Positions 50,466-59,448 of a stretch of 64,000 nt of DNA are shown in pieces. The translations under genes were made by a program, and so were the position numbers. Source of the DNA: Delftia acidovorans (GTDB lineage Bacteria > Pseudomonadota > Gammaproteobacteria > Burkholderiales > Burkholderiaceae_C); the NCBI GenBank assembly GCA_031286585.1, contig JAITUC010000019.1, positions 1 to 64,000 on the forward strand, written 5' to 3'. Numbering within the stretch: the stretch's first letter is position 1; each line of letters begins with the position of its first letter. The notes under the pieces are model-generated. The model was not told where the DNA came from. It was given only the letters and a program-made list of their open reading frames with translations, and ran no database searches.

Positions 50466-52154
50466 TTACAGCAGGATGCGGCGGTAGTCCGCCAGCACTT
50501 GGCCCAGGAAGGCATTGAAGCGTGCAGCCGAGGCACCGTCGATGACGCGGTGGTCATAGGACAGCGACAGCGGCAGCGTCAGGCGCGGCACGAATTGCTT
50601 GCCGTCCCACACCGGCTTCATCTGGCCCTTGGACAGGCCCAGGATGGCCACTTCAGGGGCGTTGATGATGGGGGTGAAGTTCGTGCCGCCGATGCCGCCC
50701 AGAGACGAGATCGAGAAGCAGCCGCCCTGCATGTCGGCAGCGCCGAGCTTGCCGTCGCGGGCCTTCTTGGCCAGCTCGCCCATTTCCTGGCTGATCTGCA
50801 GGATGCCCTTCTTGTCGGCATCGCGCAGCACGGGCACCACCAGGCCGTTGGGCGTGTCGGCCGCGAAGCCGACATGGAAGTACTGCTTGTAGACCAGGGT
50901 ATCGCCGTCCAGCGAGGCATTGAACTCGGGGAACTTCTTGAGGGCCGCGACCACGGCCTTGATCACGAAGGCCAGCATGGTCACCTTGACGCCGCTCTTC
51001 TCGTTCTCCTTGTTGGTGGAGACACGGAAGGCTTCCAGGTCGGTGATGTCGGCCTCGTCATTGTTGGTGACGTGCGGGATCATGACCCAGTTGCGCGACA
51101 GGTTGGCGCCGCTGATCTTCTTGATGCGCGACAGGTCCTTGCGCTCGACCGGGCCGAACTTGGCAAAGTCCACCTTGGGCCAGGGCAGCAGGTCCAGGCC
51201 TGCGCCGCCGCCGGAGCCACCCTTGGGAGCGGTCGCGGCCTGGGCCCTGGTCTGCACGGCACCGGCCATGACGGACTTGGTGAACGACTGGATGTCGTCC
51301 GCCGTGATGCGGCCCTTGTTGCCCGAGCCCTTGACCTCGTCCAGCGGAACGCCGAGTTCGCGGGCGAACTTGCGCACCGAAGGCGATGCGTGGGGCAGCT
51401 TGCCCGTGGGCGCCACCGTGGGGTTGTGCGCAGGTGCGGCGGCGGGAGCCGACGCTGCAGCGGCAGCCACCGGAGCCGCAGCGGCCGGGACAGCGGTTGC
51501 CGGTGCAGGTGCCGCTGCAGCGGCCGGCGCCGCAGCCTGGGCTGCAGGCGCGGCAGCGCCCTGCACGCTCATCTGGCCCACCACGTCGCCCACGTTGACC
51601 GTGTCACCGATCTTGAGCGACAGCGCCGTGATGGTGCCGGCCGCTGGCGACGGGATTTCCATCGAGGCCTTGTCGGACTCGACGGTGAACAGCGATTGCT
51701 CGGCCGTTACCGTGTCGCCGACCTTGACCAGCATCTCGATCACGGCCACGTCCTTGAAGTCGCCAATGTCGGGAATCCTGATGTCGATCTGCGTGGCGGC
51801 GCCCGAGGCCGCAGGCGCGGCTGCGGGAGCCGCGGCCGGTGCGGGCGCAGCCACCGGGGCCGGGGCCGCAGCGGCGGGGGCCGGTGCGGCGGCGGCAGCC
51901 GCCGGGGCAGCGGCTTCCGCCGACTCGACCACGGCAATGATGCTGCCCTGCTTGACCTTGTCGCCCATGTTGACGCGCAGTTCCTTGAGCACGCCAGCGT
52001 GGCTGGAGGGGATCTCCATGGAGGCCTTGTCGGACTCCACGGTGATCAGCGATTGCTCTGCCTTGATCTGGTCGCCGGCCTTGACCAGCACTTCGATCAC
52101 AGCGACTTCGTCGAAATCACCGATATCGGGGACTTGAATTTCTACCAATGCCAT
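50466..52154 (-). CDS. aceF: Pyruvate dehydrogenase E2, dihydrolipoyllysine acetyltransferase
   Basis: 562 residues. Two lipoyl domains (about residues 1-76 and 123-197) each carry the [11 protein letters not shown] lipoate motif (Lys43 in the first). Ala/Pro-rich flexible linkers separate them. The peripheral-subunit-binding domain follows (HASPSVRKFARELGVPLDEVKGSG), then the catalytic domain ending in YDHRVIDGASAARF with catalytic His near residue 532. E2 is the core that moves acetyl from E1 to CoA. The gene lies 19 bases after aceE. Confidence 0.96.
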   Translation of the reverse strand: MALVEIQVPDIGDFDEVAVIEVLVKAGDQIKAEQSLITVESDKASMEIPSSHAGVLKELRVNMGDKVKQGSIIAVVESAEAAAPAAAAAAPAPAAAAPAPVAAPAPAAAPAAAPAASGAATQIDIRIPDIGDFKDVAVIEMLVKVGDTVTAEQSLFTVESDKASMEIPSPAAGTITALSLKIGDTVNVGDVVGQMSVQGAAAPAAQAAAPAAAAAPAPATAVPAAAAPVAAAAASAPAAAPAHNPTVAPTGKLPHASPSVRKFARELGVPLDEVKGSGNKGRITADDIQSFTKSVMAGAVQTRAQAATAPKGGSGGGAGLDLLPWPKVDFAKFGPVERKDLSRIKKISGANLSRNWVMIPHVTNNDEADITDLEAFRVSTNKENEKSGVKVTMLAFVIKAVVAALKKFPEFNASLDGDTLVYKQYFHVGFAADTPNGLVVPVLRDADKKGILQISQEMGELAKKARDGKLGAADMQGGCFSISSLGGIGGTNFTPIINAPEVAILGLSKGQMKPVWDGKQFVPRLTLPLSLSYDHRVIDGASAARFNAFLGQVLADYRRILL

Positions 52155-52173
52155 ATGTGTCTCCCGTTCTTAC

Positions 52174-54891
52174 TCAAGCGTGCAGCGGGTTGATCTTGTC
52201 GGCCTTGATGCCGTACTTGGCGATCGCCTCGGCCACGGTGGTGGCGTTGATCTTGCCTTCTTCGGCCAGCGCGCGCAGTGCGGCAACCACGATGTAGTGG
52301 CGATCCACTTCGAAGTGCTCGCGCAGCTTGCGGCGGAAATCCGAACGGCCAAAGCCGTCGGTGCCCAGCACCTTGTAGGTGCGGCCCTTGGGCATGTAGG
52401 GGCGGATCTGCTCGGCGTAGGCCTTCATGTAGTCGGTGGATGCGATCACCGGGCCATTGTGCGACTGCAGCTGCTGCGTGACGAAGGGCACCTTCTGGGT
52501 GTCCAGCGGATGCAGCAGGTTCCAGCGGTCGGCCTCCTGGCCGTCGCGGGTGAGCTCGTTGAAGCTCGGGCAGCTCCACACGTCGGCGGCAATGCCCCAG
52601 TCGGCCAGCAGCAGCTCCTGGGCGAAGAAGGATTCGCGCAGGATGGTGCCCGAACCCAGCAATTGCACGCGCAGGCCGCTTTCCGGGACCTTCTGGCCGG
52701 GCTTGCACAGGTACATGCCCTTGATGATCTGCTGCTCGGTGCCGGGCGTGAGGCCGGGCATGGCGTAGTTCTCGTTGAGCAGCGTGATGTAGTAGAAGAC
52801 GTTTTCCTGGTTCTGCACCATACGGCGCAGGCCGTCCTGCATGATCACGGCAACTTCGTGGGCGAAGGTCGGGTCGTAGCTCACGCAGTTGGGAATGGTG
52901 TTGGCCAGGATGTGGCTGTGGCCGTCTTCGTGCTGCAGGCCTTCGCCGTTCAGCGTGGTGCGGCCCGAAGTGCCGCCCAGCAGGAAACCGCGCGCCTGCA
53001 TGTCGCCGGCCGCCCAGGCCAGGTCACCGATGCGCTGGAAGCCGAACATCGAGTAGTACACGTAGAACGGGATCATGATCCGGTTGCTCGTGCTGTAGCT
53101 CGTGGCTGCCGCGATCCAGCTGCTCATGCCGCCGGCTTCGTTGATGCCTTCCTGCAGGATCTGGCCGGCCTTGTCCTCGCGGTAGTACATCACCTGGTCC
53201 TTGTCGACCGGGGTGTACTGCTGTCCAGCGGGGTTGTAGATGCCGATCTGGCGGAACAGGCCTTCCATGCCGAAGGTACGGGCCTCGTCCACCAGGATGG
53301 GCACGACGCGCGGGCCGATTTCCTTGTCGCGCAGCAGCTGGGTGAGGAAGCGCACATAGGCCTGGGTGGTCGAGATCTCGCGGCCCTCGGGCGTGGGTTC
53401 GAGGATGGCCTTGAAGGTATCCAGCGCCGGTGCCGTGAATTGCTCGCTGGCCTTCACGCGGCGGTGCGGCAGGTAGCCGCCCAGGGCCTTGCGGCGCTCG
53501 TGCAGGTAGCGCATTTCCGGCGTGTCGTCGGCCGGCTTGTAGAAAGGCAGGTCGGCGATCTGGCTGTCGGGAATTGGAATGTTGAAGCGGTCGCGGAAGG
53601 CCTTGATGTCCTCGTCGCCCAGCTTCTTGGTCTGGTGAACGGTGTTCTTGCCTTCACCGATCTTGCCCATGCCGAAGCCCTTGACGGTCTTGACCAGCAG
53701 CACGGTGGGCTGGCCCTTGTGCGAATTGGCAGCGTGGAAGGCCGCGTAGACCTTCTGCGAATCGTGGCCGCCACGGCGCAGGTTCCAGATCTCGTCGTCG
53801 CTCATGTGCTCGACCATCTTCAGCGCGCGCGGATCGCGGCCGAAGAAGTTCTTGCGCACGTAGGCGCCGTCATTGGCCTTGAACGACTGGTAGTCGCCGT
53901 CGTTGCACTCGGCCATGATCTTCTTGAGCACGCCGTCCTTGTCCTTGGCCAGCAGCTCGTCCCAGCCCTTGCCCCACAGCAGCTTGATGACGTTCCAGCC
54001 GGAGCCGCGGAATTCGCCTTCGAGTTCCTGGATGATCTTGCCGTTGCCGCGCACCGGGCCGTCCAGGCGCTGCAGGTTGCAGTTGATCACGAAGATCAGG
54101 TTGTCCAGCTTTTCGCGCGCGGCCAGCGAGATCGCGCCCAGCGACTCGACCTCGTCCATTTCGCCGTCACCGCAGAACACCCAGACCTTGCGGTTTTCGG
54201 TATCGGCAATGCCACGGGCATGCAGGTACTTGAGGAAGCGCGCCTGGTAGATGGCCATCAGCGGGCCCAGGCCCATGGACACCGTGGGGAACTGCCAGAA
54301 CTCGGGCATCAGCTTGGGGTGCGGGTAGCTGGACAGGCCCTTGCCGTCCACTTCCTGGCGGAAGTTCAGCAGCTGCTCTTCGGAAATGCGGCCTTCCAGG
54401 TAGGCGCGGGCATAGATGCCGGGCGAGACGTGGCCCTGGATGTACAGGCAGTCGCCGCCGTGGTTCTCGTTTTCGGCGTGCCAGAAATGATTGAAGCCGG
54501 CCGCGAACATGTTGGCCAGCGAAGCGAAGGAGCCGATGTGGCCGCCCAGGTCGCCGCCTTCGGGCGGATGCAGGCGGTTGGCCTTGACCACCATGGCCAT
54601 GGCGTTCCAGCGCATGTAGGCGCGCAGACGGCCTTCGATTTCCAGGTTGCCGGGACAGCGGGCTTCCTGCGAGGCCTCGATGGTGTTCACATAGCCGGTG
54701 TTGGCCGAGAAAGGCATGTCCACGCTGTTCTGGCGTGCGTGTTCGAGCAGGTCCTCGATCAGCTTGTGCGCGTATTCGGCGCCTTCACGGTCGATGACGG
54801 CCGACAGGGCGTCCATCCATTCGCGCGATTCTTGTTGGTCCAGGCCGGCGGGAACGCCTGCATTGCCTTGCGGGTCAGTCTGAGCTGTCAT
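52174..54891 (-). CDS. aceE: Pyruvate dehydrogenase E1, homodimeric type
   Basis: 905 residues from the ATG at 54891, preceded by AAGGAGA. The thiamine-diphosphate motif GDGEMDEVESLGAISLAAREKLDNLIFVINCN and the GHIGSFASLANMFAAGFNHFWHAENE stretch identify the homodimeric E1 of gamma- and betaproteobacteria. It decarboxylates pyruvate and reductively acetylates E2. It is the first gene of aceE-aceF-lpdA, transcribed away from the sensor kinase gene. The 320-base region in front holds an AT-rich tract with an inverted repeat (see separate entry). Confidence 0.97.
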   Translation of the reverse strand: MTAQTDPQGNAGVPAGLDQQESREWMDALSAVIDREGAEYAHKLIEDLLEHARQNSVDMPFSANTGYVNTIEASQEARCPGNLEIEGRLRAYMRWNAMAMVVKANRLHPPEGGDLGGHIGSFASLANMFAAGFNHFWHAENENHGGDCLYIQGHVSPGIYARAYLEGRISEEQLLNFRQEVDGKGLSSYPHPKLMPEFWQFPTVSMGLGPLMAIYQARFLKYLHARGIADTENRKVWVFCGDGEMDEVESLGAISLAAREKLDNLIFVINCNLQRLDGPVRGNGKIIQELEGEFRGSGWNVIKLLWGKGWDELLAKDKDGVLKKIMAECNDGDYQSFKANDGAYVRKNFFGRDPRALKMVEHMSDDEIWNLRRGGHDSQKVYAAFHAANSHKGQPTVLLVKTVKGFGMGKIGEGKNTVHQTKKLGDEDIKAFRDRFNIPIPDSQIADLPFYKPADDTPEMRYLHERRKALGGYLPHRRVKASEQFTAPALDTFKAILEPTPEGREISTTQAYVRFLTQLLRDKEIGPRVVPILVDEARTFGMEGLFRQIGIYNPAGQQYTPVDKDQVMYYREDKAGQILQEGINEAGGMSSWIAAATSYSTSNRIMIPFYVYYSMFGFQRIGDLAWAAGDMQARGFLLGGTSGRTTLNGEGLQHEDGHSHILANTIPNCVSYDPTFAHEVAVIMQDGLRRMVQNQENVFYYITLLNENYAMPGLTPGTEQQIIKGMYLCKPGQKVPESGLRVQLLGSGTILRESFFAQELLLADWGIAADVWSCPSFNELTRDGQEADRWNLLHPLDTQKVPFVTQQLQSHNGPVIASTDYMKAYAEQIRPYMPKGRTYKVLGTDGFGRSDFRRKLREHFEVDRHYIVVAALRALAEEGKINATTVAEAIAKYGIKADKINPLHA

Positions 54892-55066
54892 GGGAATGTC
54901 TCCTTGCAGAAGGTAGCGTCGTCTTGGGGTCGAACCAGTGAGCGGCACGGAGCGCCAACGCAGGCGGGTAGTTCACCACGCCTTGCGCGGCACAGACCCT
55001 GTCTGGCGAACTTGAAAATACCGATTCACTGCCTCAATGCTCGGCGAGTGTCGCATACTTTTTTCG

Positions 55067-55105
55067 AATTTCAAATGGTGCTTTTTGATTTCATAATTTG
55101 AAATT
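55067..55105. promoter_or_regulatory. Inverted repeat between aceE and the kinase gene
   Basis: AATTTCAAAT (55067-55076) and ATTTGAAATT (55096-55105) form a perfect 10-bp inverted repeat with a 19-base spacer in an AT-rich tract. The remaining bases of the gap 54892-55214 hold no gene. The site lies between two divergent operons and could bind a regulator of either. It does not look like the PdhR site of E. coli. Confidence 0.55.
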
Positions 55106-55179
55106 TTGCTGCAAACGCACATACAGTGAAGACCCCGAAGAACGTCGCCGAAGCGCCTTCGTGACGACTCCAATACTCC

Positions 55180-55208
55180 TTAAAAACAGTCAGACTCTCC
55201 CCTACACT
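55180..55208 (+). promoter_or_regulatory. Probable promoter of the kinase gene, leaderless
   Basis: TTAAAA (55180-55185) and TACACT (55203-55208) stand 17 bases apart. The -10 box ends only six bases before the ATG at 55215, so transcription would start at or next to the start codon, and no ribosome site is present upstream. This suggests a leaderless message. Confidence 0.5.
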
Positions 55209-55214
55209 GGGCGC

Positions 55215-57788
55215 ATGCAATCCTCCCCTTCCGAGCACGGCACGCACAGCCCTGCCCCCATGGCAGGCGTGGCCGCGCCAGTGCGCTGGTGGCGCAGCTG
55301 GTGGCGCAGTCTTTCCCCCACGCGCCAGGACCGCTTCGCAGCGCTCGCCCCCCTCGCAGCCGTACTGATGTTCATGGCGGCCATCGTGGCCTCGTTCTGG
55401 TACCTGCGCATGGAGGAGATAGACCGCGAGAAGGAAGCGCTGCACCGCGACGTGGAATATGCGCAGCAGCGCGTGCGCCTGCGCCTGCTGGAGCGCCAGG
55501 AGCAACTGATGCGCATGGCGCGCGACATCGGCAACCACGACCTGGGCGAGTCCGACTTCGCCAGCCGTGCCGAAGCACTCATCAGCCAGTACCCGGAGCT
55601 GCAGTCCATCACCTGGATCGATGCACAGCGGCGCATCCTGGCCAGCCAGTCCGCTCCCACCGTGAGCAGCGAGCAGCTGCGCATCCCGCGTGAAGTGCTG
55701 CGCGCCGGCGACGCGCTGGAGGCCTACCAGCTCGCGCGCGAGATGCAGCAACCCATCTACGTGCAGGGACTGGCCCACAAGGGGGAAGCCGCGCCGCTGC
55801 TGCAACTGCATGTGCCGCTGGCACAGGACGGCCGCTACATCGGCGAGCTGCTGGGCGAGTACTCCATCGACAGCCTGCTGCGCTATGGAACGCCCACCGA
55901 AATCATGGCCCGCTACGCCATGACCATGCTCGACAGCCGGGGCCAGGTGCTGGCAGGCACGCCGCTGACTCCGCGCAAGCAGACCGCCACCGAACTGCTG
56001 CGCTGGCGCACCGTTGCCAACGAGGACGAGGCCCCCGTCGCCCCCGTGGGCAACAGCCTGGTGCTGCGTGCCCAGGCCTATCGCACCTCGCTGGGCGTGG
56101 TCGGCAGCGGCCTGTTCTGGCTGGTGGGCACGCTCAGTGCCATGACGGCATGGCTGCTGCTGGCCACCTGGCGCCACACGCGCCGCCGCCAGCGCGCCCA
56201 GGAGGCCCTGGTCGCGGAGACCAACTTCCGCCGCGCCATGGAAAACTCCGTGCTCACCGGCATGCGCGCGCTGGACCTGCAAGGCCGTATCACCTATGTG
56301 AACGCCGCCTTCTGCCAGATGACGGGCTGGAGCGAATCGGAGCTGGTCGGCCAGATGCCGCCCTACTCCTACTGGCCCGACAACGACTACGACAACCTGC
56401 ACTCCAAGCTGCGCGAAGAGCTTTCGGGCAAGACCATCGTCGGCGGCTTCCAGGTGCGCGTGCAGCGCAAGAACGGCACGCAGTTCGACGCGCGCCTCTA
56501 TGTCTCGCCTCTGATCGACGCCCATGGCCAGCACACGGGCTGGATGTCGTCCATGACCGACATCACCGAGCCCAACCGCATCCGCGAGCAACTGTCGGCC
56601 TCCTACGAGCGCTTCACCATCGTGCTGGAGGCGCTGGACGCCTCGGTGTCCGTCGCCCCGCTGGGCAGTGCCGAGCTGCTGTTCGCCAACAAGCTGTACC
56701 GGCAATGGTTTGGCTCGCAGACCGATGGCCACCTGCAGCTCGTCGCCCAGGCCGGCGTGCTGCCCGTGCGCTCGCAGCCGCAAGGCATGGACGACGAGGA
56801 CGGCCTCATGGGCCTGCCCACCGACTCGCTGACCAGCGCACGCAGCGAAAACGCCGAGATCTACCTGCCCGAACTCGGCAAGTGGCTGGAAGTGCGGTCG
56901 CGCTACCTGAGCTGGGTGGACGGCCGCCTGGCCCAGATGGTGATCGCCACCGACATCACGCCGCGCCGCCTGGCCGAGGAGCAGGCCGCACGCCAGGCCG
57001 AGCATGCGCAGTCCGTCAGCCGCCTGATCACCATGGGCGAGATGGCCTCCAGCGTGGCCCACGAGCTCAACCAGCCGCTGACCGCCATCAGCAACTATTG
57101 CAGCGGCATGCTCACCCGGCTCGAAAAGGGCACGCTGACCGAAGAGCAGATGAAGTTCGCGCTGGAGAAAACCGCCCACCAGGCGCAGCGCGCGGGACAG
57201 ATCATTTTGCGCATACGCTCCTTCGTCAAGCGCAGCGAGCCCAACCGCACCCTGGCCCAGGTCACCGACATGGTCAGCGAGGCCGTGGAGCTGGCCGGGA
57301 TCGAGCTGCGCCGCCGCAATGTGCAGCTAACCTACCACGTGGCCGAGCGCATGCCGGCCATCATGGCCGACACCATCCTCATCGAGCAGGTGCTGGTCAA
57401 CCTCATGAAGAACGGCGCCGAATCCATCGAGCAGTCGGGCCGTCCCAGCCACCAGCGCAATGTGGAGCTGCGCGTGGTGCCGCGCACCATCGATGAGCAG
57501 CGCGTCATCGAATTCAATGTGCAGGATACGGGCAAGGGCCTGCCGCCCGAGGTGCTGGAGCGCCTCTTCGAGGCCTTCTTCACCACCAAGAGCGAAGGCA
57601 TGGGCATGGGCCTGAATCTGTGCCGCAGCATTGTCGAGTCCCACCAGGGCCGTATGCGCGCCGAGAACCTCTACAATGGTTCCGAGGTTGTCGGCTGCCG
57701 GTTTTCATTCTGGCTGCCGCTGGCCCCGCCGGGCGACGCGACAACGCCGGCAGCGACCATTGAACCCACAACAAGGACGATTGCATGA
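55215..57788 (+). CDS. PAS-domain sensor histidine kinase
   Basis: 857 residues from the ATG at 55215. Two membrane segments (about residues 45-65 and 296-320) bound a periplasmic sensor domain. Inside the cell come a PAS domain (MENSVLTGMRALDLQGRITYVNAAFCQMTGW), a second PAS-like region with a long insert (about residues 460-590), a DHp helix with His616 (SVAHELNQPLTAISNY) and an ATPase domain (NLMKNGAES, DTGKGLP, GMGMGLNL). The kinase type resembles FixL and DctB. It overlaps the response regulator start (ATGA). The gene lies divergent from aceE. No haem-binding His is evident, so oxygen sensing is not supported. Confidence 0.9.
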   Translation: MQSSPSEHGTHSPAPMAGVAAPVRWWRSWWRSLSPTRQDRFAALAPLAAVLMFMAAIVASFWYLRMEEIDREKEALHRDVEYAQQRVRLRLLERQEQLMRMARDIGNHDLGESDFASRAEALISQYPELQSITWIDAQRRILASQSAPTVSSEQLRIPREVLRAGDALEAYQLAREMQQPIYVQGLAHKGEAAPLLQLHVPLAQDGRYIGELLGEYSIDSLLRYGTPTEIMARYAMTMLDSRGQVLAGTPLTPRKQTATELLRWRTVANEDEAPVAPVGNSLVLRAQAYRTSLGVVGSGLFWLVGTLSAMTAWLLLATWRHTRRRQRAQEALVAETNFRRAMENSVLTGMRALDLQGRITYVNAAFCQMTGWSESELVGQMPPYSYWPDNDYDNLHSKLREELSGKTIVGGFQVRVQRKNGTQFDARLYVSPLIDAHGQHTGWMSSMTDITEPNRIREQLSASYERFTIVLEALDASVSVAPLGSAELLFANKLYRQWFGSQTDGHLQLVAQAGVLPVRSQPQGMDDEDGLMGLPTDSLTSARSENAEIYLPELGKWLEVRSRYLSWVDGRLAQMVIATDITPRRLAEEQAARQAEHAQSVSRLITMGEMASSVAHELNQPLTAISNYCSGMLTRLEKGTLTEEQMKFALEKTAHQAQRAGQIILRIRSFVKRSEPNRTLAQVTDMVSEAVELAGIELRRRNVQLTYHVAERMPAIMADTILIEQVLVNLMKNGAESIEQSGRPSHQRNVELRVVPRTIDEQRVIEFNVQDTGKGLPPEVLERLFEAFFTTKSEGMGMGLNLCRSIVESHQGRMRAENLYNGSEVVGCRFSFWLPLAPPGDATTPAATIEPTTRTIA

Positions 57789-58435
57789 GCTTGATCCCGA
57801 AAAAAGGCACTGTGTACGTAGTTGATGACGACGAAGCGGTTCGTGATTCGTTGCAATGGTTGTTGGAGGGCAAGGACTATCGTGTGCGCTGCTTCGACTC
57901 GGCCGAGACCTTCCTCTCGCGCTACGACCCACGCGAGATCGCCTGCCTCATCGTCGATATCCGCATGGGCGGCATGACGGGCCTGGAACTGCAGGACCGC
58001 CTGATCGAACGCAAGTCTCCCCTGCCCATCGTCTTCATCACCGGCCACGGCGACGTGCCCATGGCGGTGAACACCATGAAGAAGGGTGCACTGGACTTCA
58101 TCCAGAAGCCGTTCAACGAAGAGGAACTGCTGAACCTGGTCGAGCGCATGCTGGACCATGCCCGCGAAGCCTTTGCCGGCCACCAGCAGGCCGCCAGCCG
58201 CGACGCGCTGCTGGCCAAGCTGACCAGCCGTGAAGCCCAGGTGCTGGAGCGCATCGTCGCCGGCCGGCTGAACAAGCAGATCGCCGACGATCTTGGCATC
58301 AGCATCAAGACGGTGGAAGCGCACCGCGCCAACATCATGGAAAAGCTCAACGCCAACACCGTGGCCGATCTGCTCAAGATCGCCCTGGGCCAGGGCCAGA
58401 CCGCTGCGGCGGCCAAGGCAGCCGTCGCCGGATAA
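57785..58435 (+). CDS. FixJ/NarL-type response regulator
   Basis: 216 residues. The receiver has VVDDDE (acidic residues 14-16), phospho-acceptor Asp58 ([12 protein letters not shown]) and Lys108 (FIQKPF). A LuxR-type helix-turn-helix fills the C-terminus ([43 protein letters not shown]). It is translationally coupled to the kinase. The targets are unknown; the divergent pyruvate dehydrogenase operon is one candidate. The C-terminus ends in a flexible Ala-rich tail. Confidence 0.93.
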   Translation: MSLIPKKGTVYVVDDDEAVRDSLQWLLEGKDYRVRCFDSAETFLSRYDPREIACLIVDIRMGGMTGLELQDRLIERKSPLPIVFITGHGDVPMAVNTMKKGALDFIQKPFNEEELLNLVERMLDHAREAFAGHQQAASRDALLAKLTSREAQVLERIVAGRLNKQIADDLGISIKTVEAHRANIMEKLNANTVADLLKIALGQGQTAAAAKAAVAG

Positions 58436-58463
58436 GCCAAGACACACCGCTTTTTTTCAAAGA

Positions 58464-58505
58464 GCTGCTAGCGCTTGATCAACAAGCCCTAGCAGCATTT
58501 TTATT
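58464..58505 (+). terminator. Terminator hairpin of a family of dispersed repeats
   Basis: GCTGCTAG and CTAGCAGC (8 bp), one mismatch, then GCTTG / CAAGC, form an imperfect 13-bp stem with a five-base loop, followed by ATTTTTATT. It is a terminator for the response-regulator gene. The motif AGCTGCTAGCGCTTG resembles a short hairpin repeat that I associate with many Comamonadaceae genomes; that is from memory. Confidence 0.7.
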
Positions 58506-58518
58506 GGTATTCACTGCA

Positions 58519-59373
58519 ATGACAGCCCAACTCATCGACGGCAACGCCCTCTCCCGCCAACTGCGTGCCGAAGTCGCCCAGCGCGCCACCGCCCTGAAGG
58601 CCCGCGGCACCACGCCCGGCCTGGCCGTGGTCCTGGTCGGCGACAACCCCGCCTCCCAGGTCTATGTGCGCAACAAGGTCAAGGCCTGCGAGGACGCGGG
58701 CTTCCATTCGGTGCTGGAGAAGTACGATGCCTCGATGACCGAGGCCCAACTGCTGGCCCGCGTCGAGGCGCTGAACAACGATCCCGCCATCCACGGCATC
58801 CTCGTCCAGCTCCCGCTGCCCGCACACATCGACGATCACAAGGTCATCGAGACCATTTCGCCGCTCAAGGACGTGGATGGCTTTCACGTGGCCAGCGCGG
58901 GCGCGCTGATGGTGGGCGAAGTCGGCTTCAAGGCCTGCACACCCTACGGCTGCATGAAGATGCTGGAGTCCATCGGCATGAAGGACCTGCGCGGCAAGCA
59001 CGCCGTGGTCATCGGCCGCTCCAACATCGTCGGCAAGCCCATGGCCATGATGCTGCTGGCCGCCAATGCCACCGTCACCATCTGCCACAGCGGCACGGCC
59101 GATCTCGCGGCCATGACGCGCCAGGCCGACATCGTGGTCGCCGCCGTAGGCAAGCGCAACGTGCTGACGGCCGACATGTGCAAGCCCGGCGCCGTGGTCA
59201 TCGACGTGGGCATGAATCGCAACGACGAAGGCAAGCTCTGCGGCGACGTGGACTTTGACGGCGTCAAGGACGTGGCTGGCTTCATCACGCCCGTACCCGG
59301 CGGTGTCGGCCCCATGACGATTACCATGCTGCTGGTCAACACCATGGAAGCGGCCGAGCGCGCCGCCGGCTGA
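58519..59373 (+). CDS. folD: Bifunctional methylenetetrahydrofolate dehydrogenase/cyclohydrolase
   Basis: 284 residues from the ATG at 58519; a frame upstream at 58504 is not needed. The catalytic Lys53 lies in [11 protein letters not shown], and the NADP-binding part has [10 protein letters not shown]. The end [14 protein letters not shown] is diagnostic. The enzyme interconverts 5,10-methylene- and 10-formyl-tetrahydrofolate in the cytoplasm. Length is usual for the family. Confidence 0.96.
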   Translation: MTAQLIDGNALSRQLRAEVAQRATALKARGTTPGLAVVLVGDNPASQVYVRNKVKACEDAGFHSVLEKYDASMTEAQLLARVEALNNDPAIHGILVQLPLPAHIDDHKVIETISPLKDVDGFHVASAGALMVGEVGFKACTPYGCMKMLESIGMKDLRGKHAVVIGRSNIVGKPMAMMLLAANATVTICHSGTADLAAMTRQADIVVAAVGKRNVLTADMCKPGAVVIDVGMNRNDEGKLCGDVDFDGVKDVAGFITPVPGGVGPMTITMLLVNTMEAAERAAG

Positions 59374-59394
59374 CCAGGAGCTGACAAGCATCGG

Positions 59395-59414
59395 GCGGCT
59401 CCCTGGGGAGCCGC
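59395..59414 (+). terminator. GC-rich terminator-like hairpin after folD
   Basis: Arms GCGGCTCCC and GGGAGCCGC pair over up to 9 bp with a tiny loop, followed by TTGATTTC. The T run is short, so termination may be partial and leave some read-through into the peptidase gene. Confidence 0.5.
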
Positions 59415-59448
59415 TTGATTTCAATGCACCCGACGGCATCTGACACGC

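Noticed and set aside
51436..51915. Tandem DNA repeats within aceF
   Set aside because: They are codons of Ala/Pro-rich linkers between lipoyl domains, a normal feature of E2 proteins.
48576..52193. A plus-strand open frame of about 1200 codons opposite aceF and lpdA
   Set aside because: It mirrors the true operon. The translated product has low-complexity Gly/Arg runs created by the Ala/Pro linkers of the lipoyl proteins on the other strand.
54925..54950. GTTCGACCCC motif resembling a tRNA T-loop upstream of aceE
   Set aside because: No acceptor stem, anticodon arm or D-loop can be folded around it.
52180..55101. A plus-strand open frame of nearly 1000 codons opposite aceE
   Set aside because: Shadow of aceE; the minus strand encodes the complete E1 enzyme with its cofactor motifs.
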